Source: Sistotremastrum niveocremeum HHB9708 (lineage: Eukaryota > Basidiomycota > Agaricomycetes > Sistotremastrales > Sistotremastraceae). From it: a stretch of 45,107 nt of DNA. Positions 43,385 to 45,107 of this stretch are shown piece by piece (positions within the stretch are counted from its first letter, which is position 1; every line of letters begins with the position of its first letter). The position numbers and the translations under genes are program-made. Below the pieces are notes generated by a model that ran no database searches, was not told the origin of the DNA, and worked only from the letters and a program-made list of their open reading frames with translations. The stretch is from assembly GCA_001630475.1 (NCBI GenBank), contig KV419434.1, positions 1-45,107 on the forward strand, given 5' to 3'.

Positions 43385-44654
43385 ATGTCAGAATCAACTA
43401 ACGCAGTTCTTGCCTCGCCTCCTGGAGAATGCTGTGTGAAAGGATTTAAGCATCGTGGAACTCCCGTCGGACAGAAAATTCATGCGGGAGGGCTAGACAC
43501 GTACATCACCTATCCACCGAAGGAATACGAGGGCAAGCCGAAGAGGATCATTCTTGCATTTCCAGACGTATGTCTTCCTCAATAATAGCGGGTGCGCTGA
43601 TAATGATCAAGACTCTCAGATTTTTGGGACTTTCTACGTAAACACTGATCTTGTCCTTGACCATTTCGCCTCCCACGGTTCGCAACCATCGGTTTCCATC
43701 ATACTTGATTGGCCAAATTTCCTCACATCTGCATCAGGATTTTTGGTTATCGCTCCCGATTACCTTCAAGGCCTGCACTTCCCGTACTGTTCTTCGTTCT
43801 TCCTTGATAAATCCCATGATAGGTGCTTCGGTCCAAGAACATTACGAAGAGGGCGTGGGCTTCAAAGAAGGATTCGACCTTACCGCATGGGTCCAGCCCC
43901 ACCGAGACTTCGCAATCAAGGCAACACCCATCTGGATCGACGCGGTGAAAGCAGAGTTTGGTTCGAATAGCAGGCCTACGTTATTTTCACTATTATTAAA
44001 CGATGATCAGGATCCTCTGATACTACCTATGGCTGCCTTGGTGAGTTGCATGCACCAAATTTCATACGCCAGTGTCAGACTACTATTCATATTCAGGTTA
44101 TTGTTTTGGGGCACCGTTTGTTTTGAATCTATTAGCCAATGGAGGTGTTTCGGCAGGTGATACGCGAGGTCTATTCTGAAGATAAAAGAAAGCAACCGAC
44201 TATTTACTCCAGGCGCATTCGCACATCCCGCTTTCTTGACCGAAGATGATTTTCGTAATATCAAAGGTGCAGATATTCCTGTTATGGGCTAGTTCTCCAG
44301 GTCTGAATTCCCCACTCAAGGACCTCTATTTCTATCATGCGCTGGTATAGCACTATCACAAAACCGACGCCGTCTTGATCCTTAAATTTTCTCCAGAGAA
44401 CGATTTCACATTCCCTGCCTCATCCAGACACCGAGCCGAAGACATCTTGGCTGAAATCAAAGCAACATATCATGTCCAGCTATTCTCTGGAGTACAGCAC
44501 GGATTCTCAACGAAAGGTAATCCAGATGATCCCAATGAGCGTGAGCGAATTCACGAAGTCCATCTAATGATTCATGTTTGATCTTCTTTGCGCAGGATGG
44601 GTGAAAGAGGAAAGTGCGCGAGGAATAATAAACTGGTGGAATCGGTTTCTTTGA
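43385..44654 (+). CDS. Dienelactone hydrolase family protein, tandem copy 2
   Basis: Ten exons: 43385-43567, 43620-43677, 43738-43770, 43823-43960, 44011-44040, 44097-44156, 44213-44266, 44321-44344, 44397-44540 and 44596-44654; total 783 nt, 260 aa. Every exon has the same length as in the copy at 41107, so this is a tandem duplicate. It starts MSESTNAVLASPPGECCVKG. Catalytic motifs are kept: GYCFGAPF (Cys), GENDFTFP (Asp) and GVQHGFS (His). After exon 3 the donor reads GC (43771-43772, CAAG then GCCTGC), where copy 1 has GT. A GT donor further on would break the frame, so a GC-AG intron is the simplest model. Introns differ in sequence from copy 1, so the duplication is not very recent. Confidence 0.9.
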
Positions 44655-44891
44655 TCCTACATTGGCTTGAACAACACACATATTACACGAACCTTTGCAT
44701 GTTCGTGTACCTGTAATACCACCTATTACCGGGGATGGCTTTAGTGTCGCGATTATCGTCTTATATGTGAATATATGTTCTCATGCGAGACCATCCAGCT
44801 CGCTTTGAATCTGCCGGCTTAATTCAAATCACTAAGGCAACTATGCAAGGTATCCGTAATGTCCCTGCCGAAACACACTGAGGGGCATGAA
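44655..44891. other. Downstream flank of the second hydrolase
   Basis: Short non-coding stretch with the 3' end of the hydrolase gene; nothing else recognised before the AT-rich element. Confidence 0.5.
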
Positions 44892-45107
44892 TAGGGTTGT
44901 ACAATACGATATAATACAATATTTTGCCCACTTTTCATTTATATTGATATTGTATACTGATATTGTGATACAATATACTGATATATATCGATATATATCA
45001 ATACATTTCCCTAAAATAAGGTTGCCCACGAGTATATACTCGTGAGTATGGATACCCTACAGGCAGGTACCCTAGCCCTCAGGGCCCTGTACTCGGACCT
45101 GTGAAAA
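44892..45107. mobile_element. Partial AT-rich element with TAGGGTTGTA end (runs off window)
   Basis: It begins TAGGGTTGTACAATACGATA and is dominated by ATATTGATATTGTATACTG-type sequence, like 27706-27901. An inverted ACTCGTG/CACGAGT motif lies at 45028-45043. The far end is outside the window. Its relation to the element at 27706 rests on the shared terminus and composition. Confidence 0.5.

Overview
The window is from a fungus, almost certainly a basidiomycete. The genes are split by many short introns of about 45-75 nt with GT-AG ends and CTNA-type branch sites. The dominant protein family carries the DUF6535 membrane domain, which is typical of Agaricomycetes. No species can be named from the sequence, and nothing viral or bacterial was seen.

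Left part (1-27063): a tandem array of five minus-strand paralogues, called A to E here: A 885-4823, B 8165-11043, C 15255-18376, D 22330-25488, and remnant E 26231-27063. Each full copy has an N-terminal coiled coil, a conserved VKETL..HG..(F/L)..L.(R/K)DA(I/L)KG motif, a four- or five-helix DUF6535 membrane region, a large helical C-terminal module and a Ser/Pro-rich tail. Exon borders are conserved; exon 3 is 131 nt in A to D. The flanking DNA is duplicated with the genes. Each copy has diverged differently: A has a second C-terminal module, B is cut short by two transposon insertions, C shares an identical 512-bp tract with B, D looks intact, and E is a 5' fragment fused to flank DNA.

Small hAT-type non-autonomous elements sit in the array. 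Three AT-rich elements of exactly 746 bp lie at 6668-7413, 7422-8167 and 13153-13898. A 420-bp GGTCC-rich element lies at 19396-19815. All four have 8-bp target duplications. The first two are inverted neighbours and form a near-perfect 1.5-kb palindrome. Two further elements starting TAGGGTTGTA begin at 27706 (cut by a gap) and 44892 (runs off the window).

Middle part (27064-39110): gene-poor. It holds a 450-base assembly gap (27902-28351), inverted and direct repeats, microsatellites, one convincing small secreted protein gene (30741-31047) and a few weak candidates.

Right part (39111-44654): three well-supported plus-strand genes. These are a monocarboxylate-transporter-like MFS permease (3 exons, 483 aa) and two tandem dienelactone-hydrolase-family genes (10 exons each, 260 aa each, identical exon lengths). 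A permease for small organic acids beside two hydrolases would fit a small catabolic neighbourhood, but that link is inferred.
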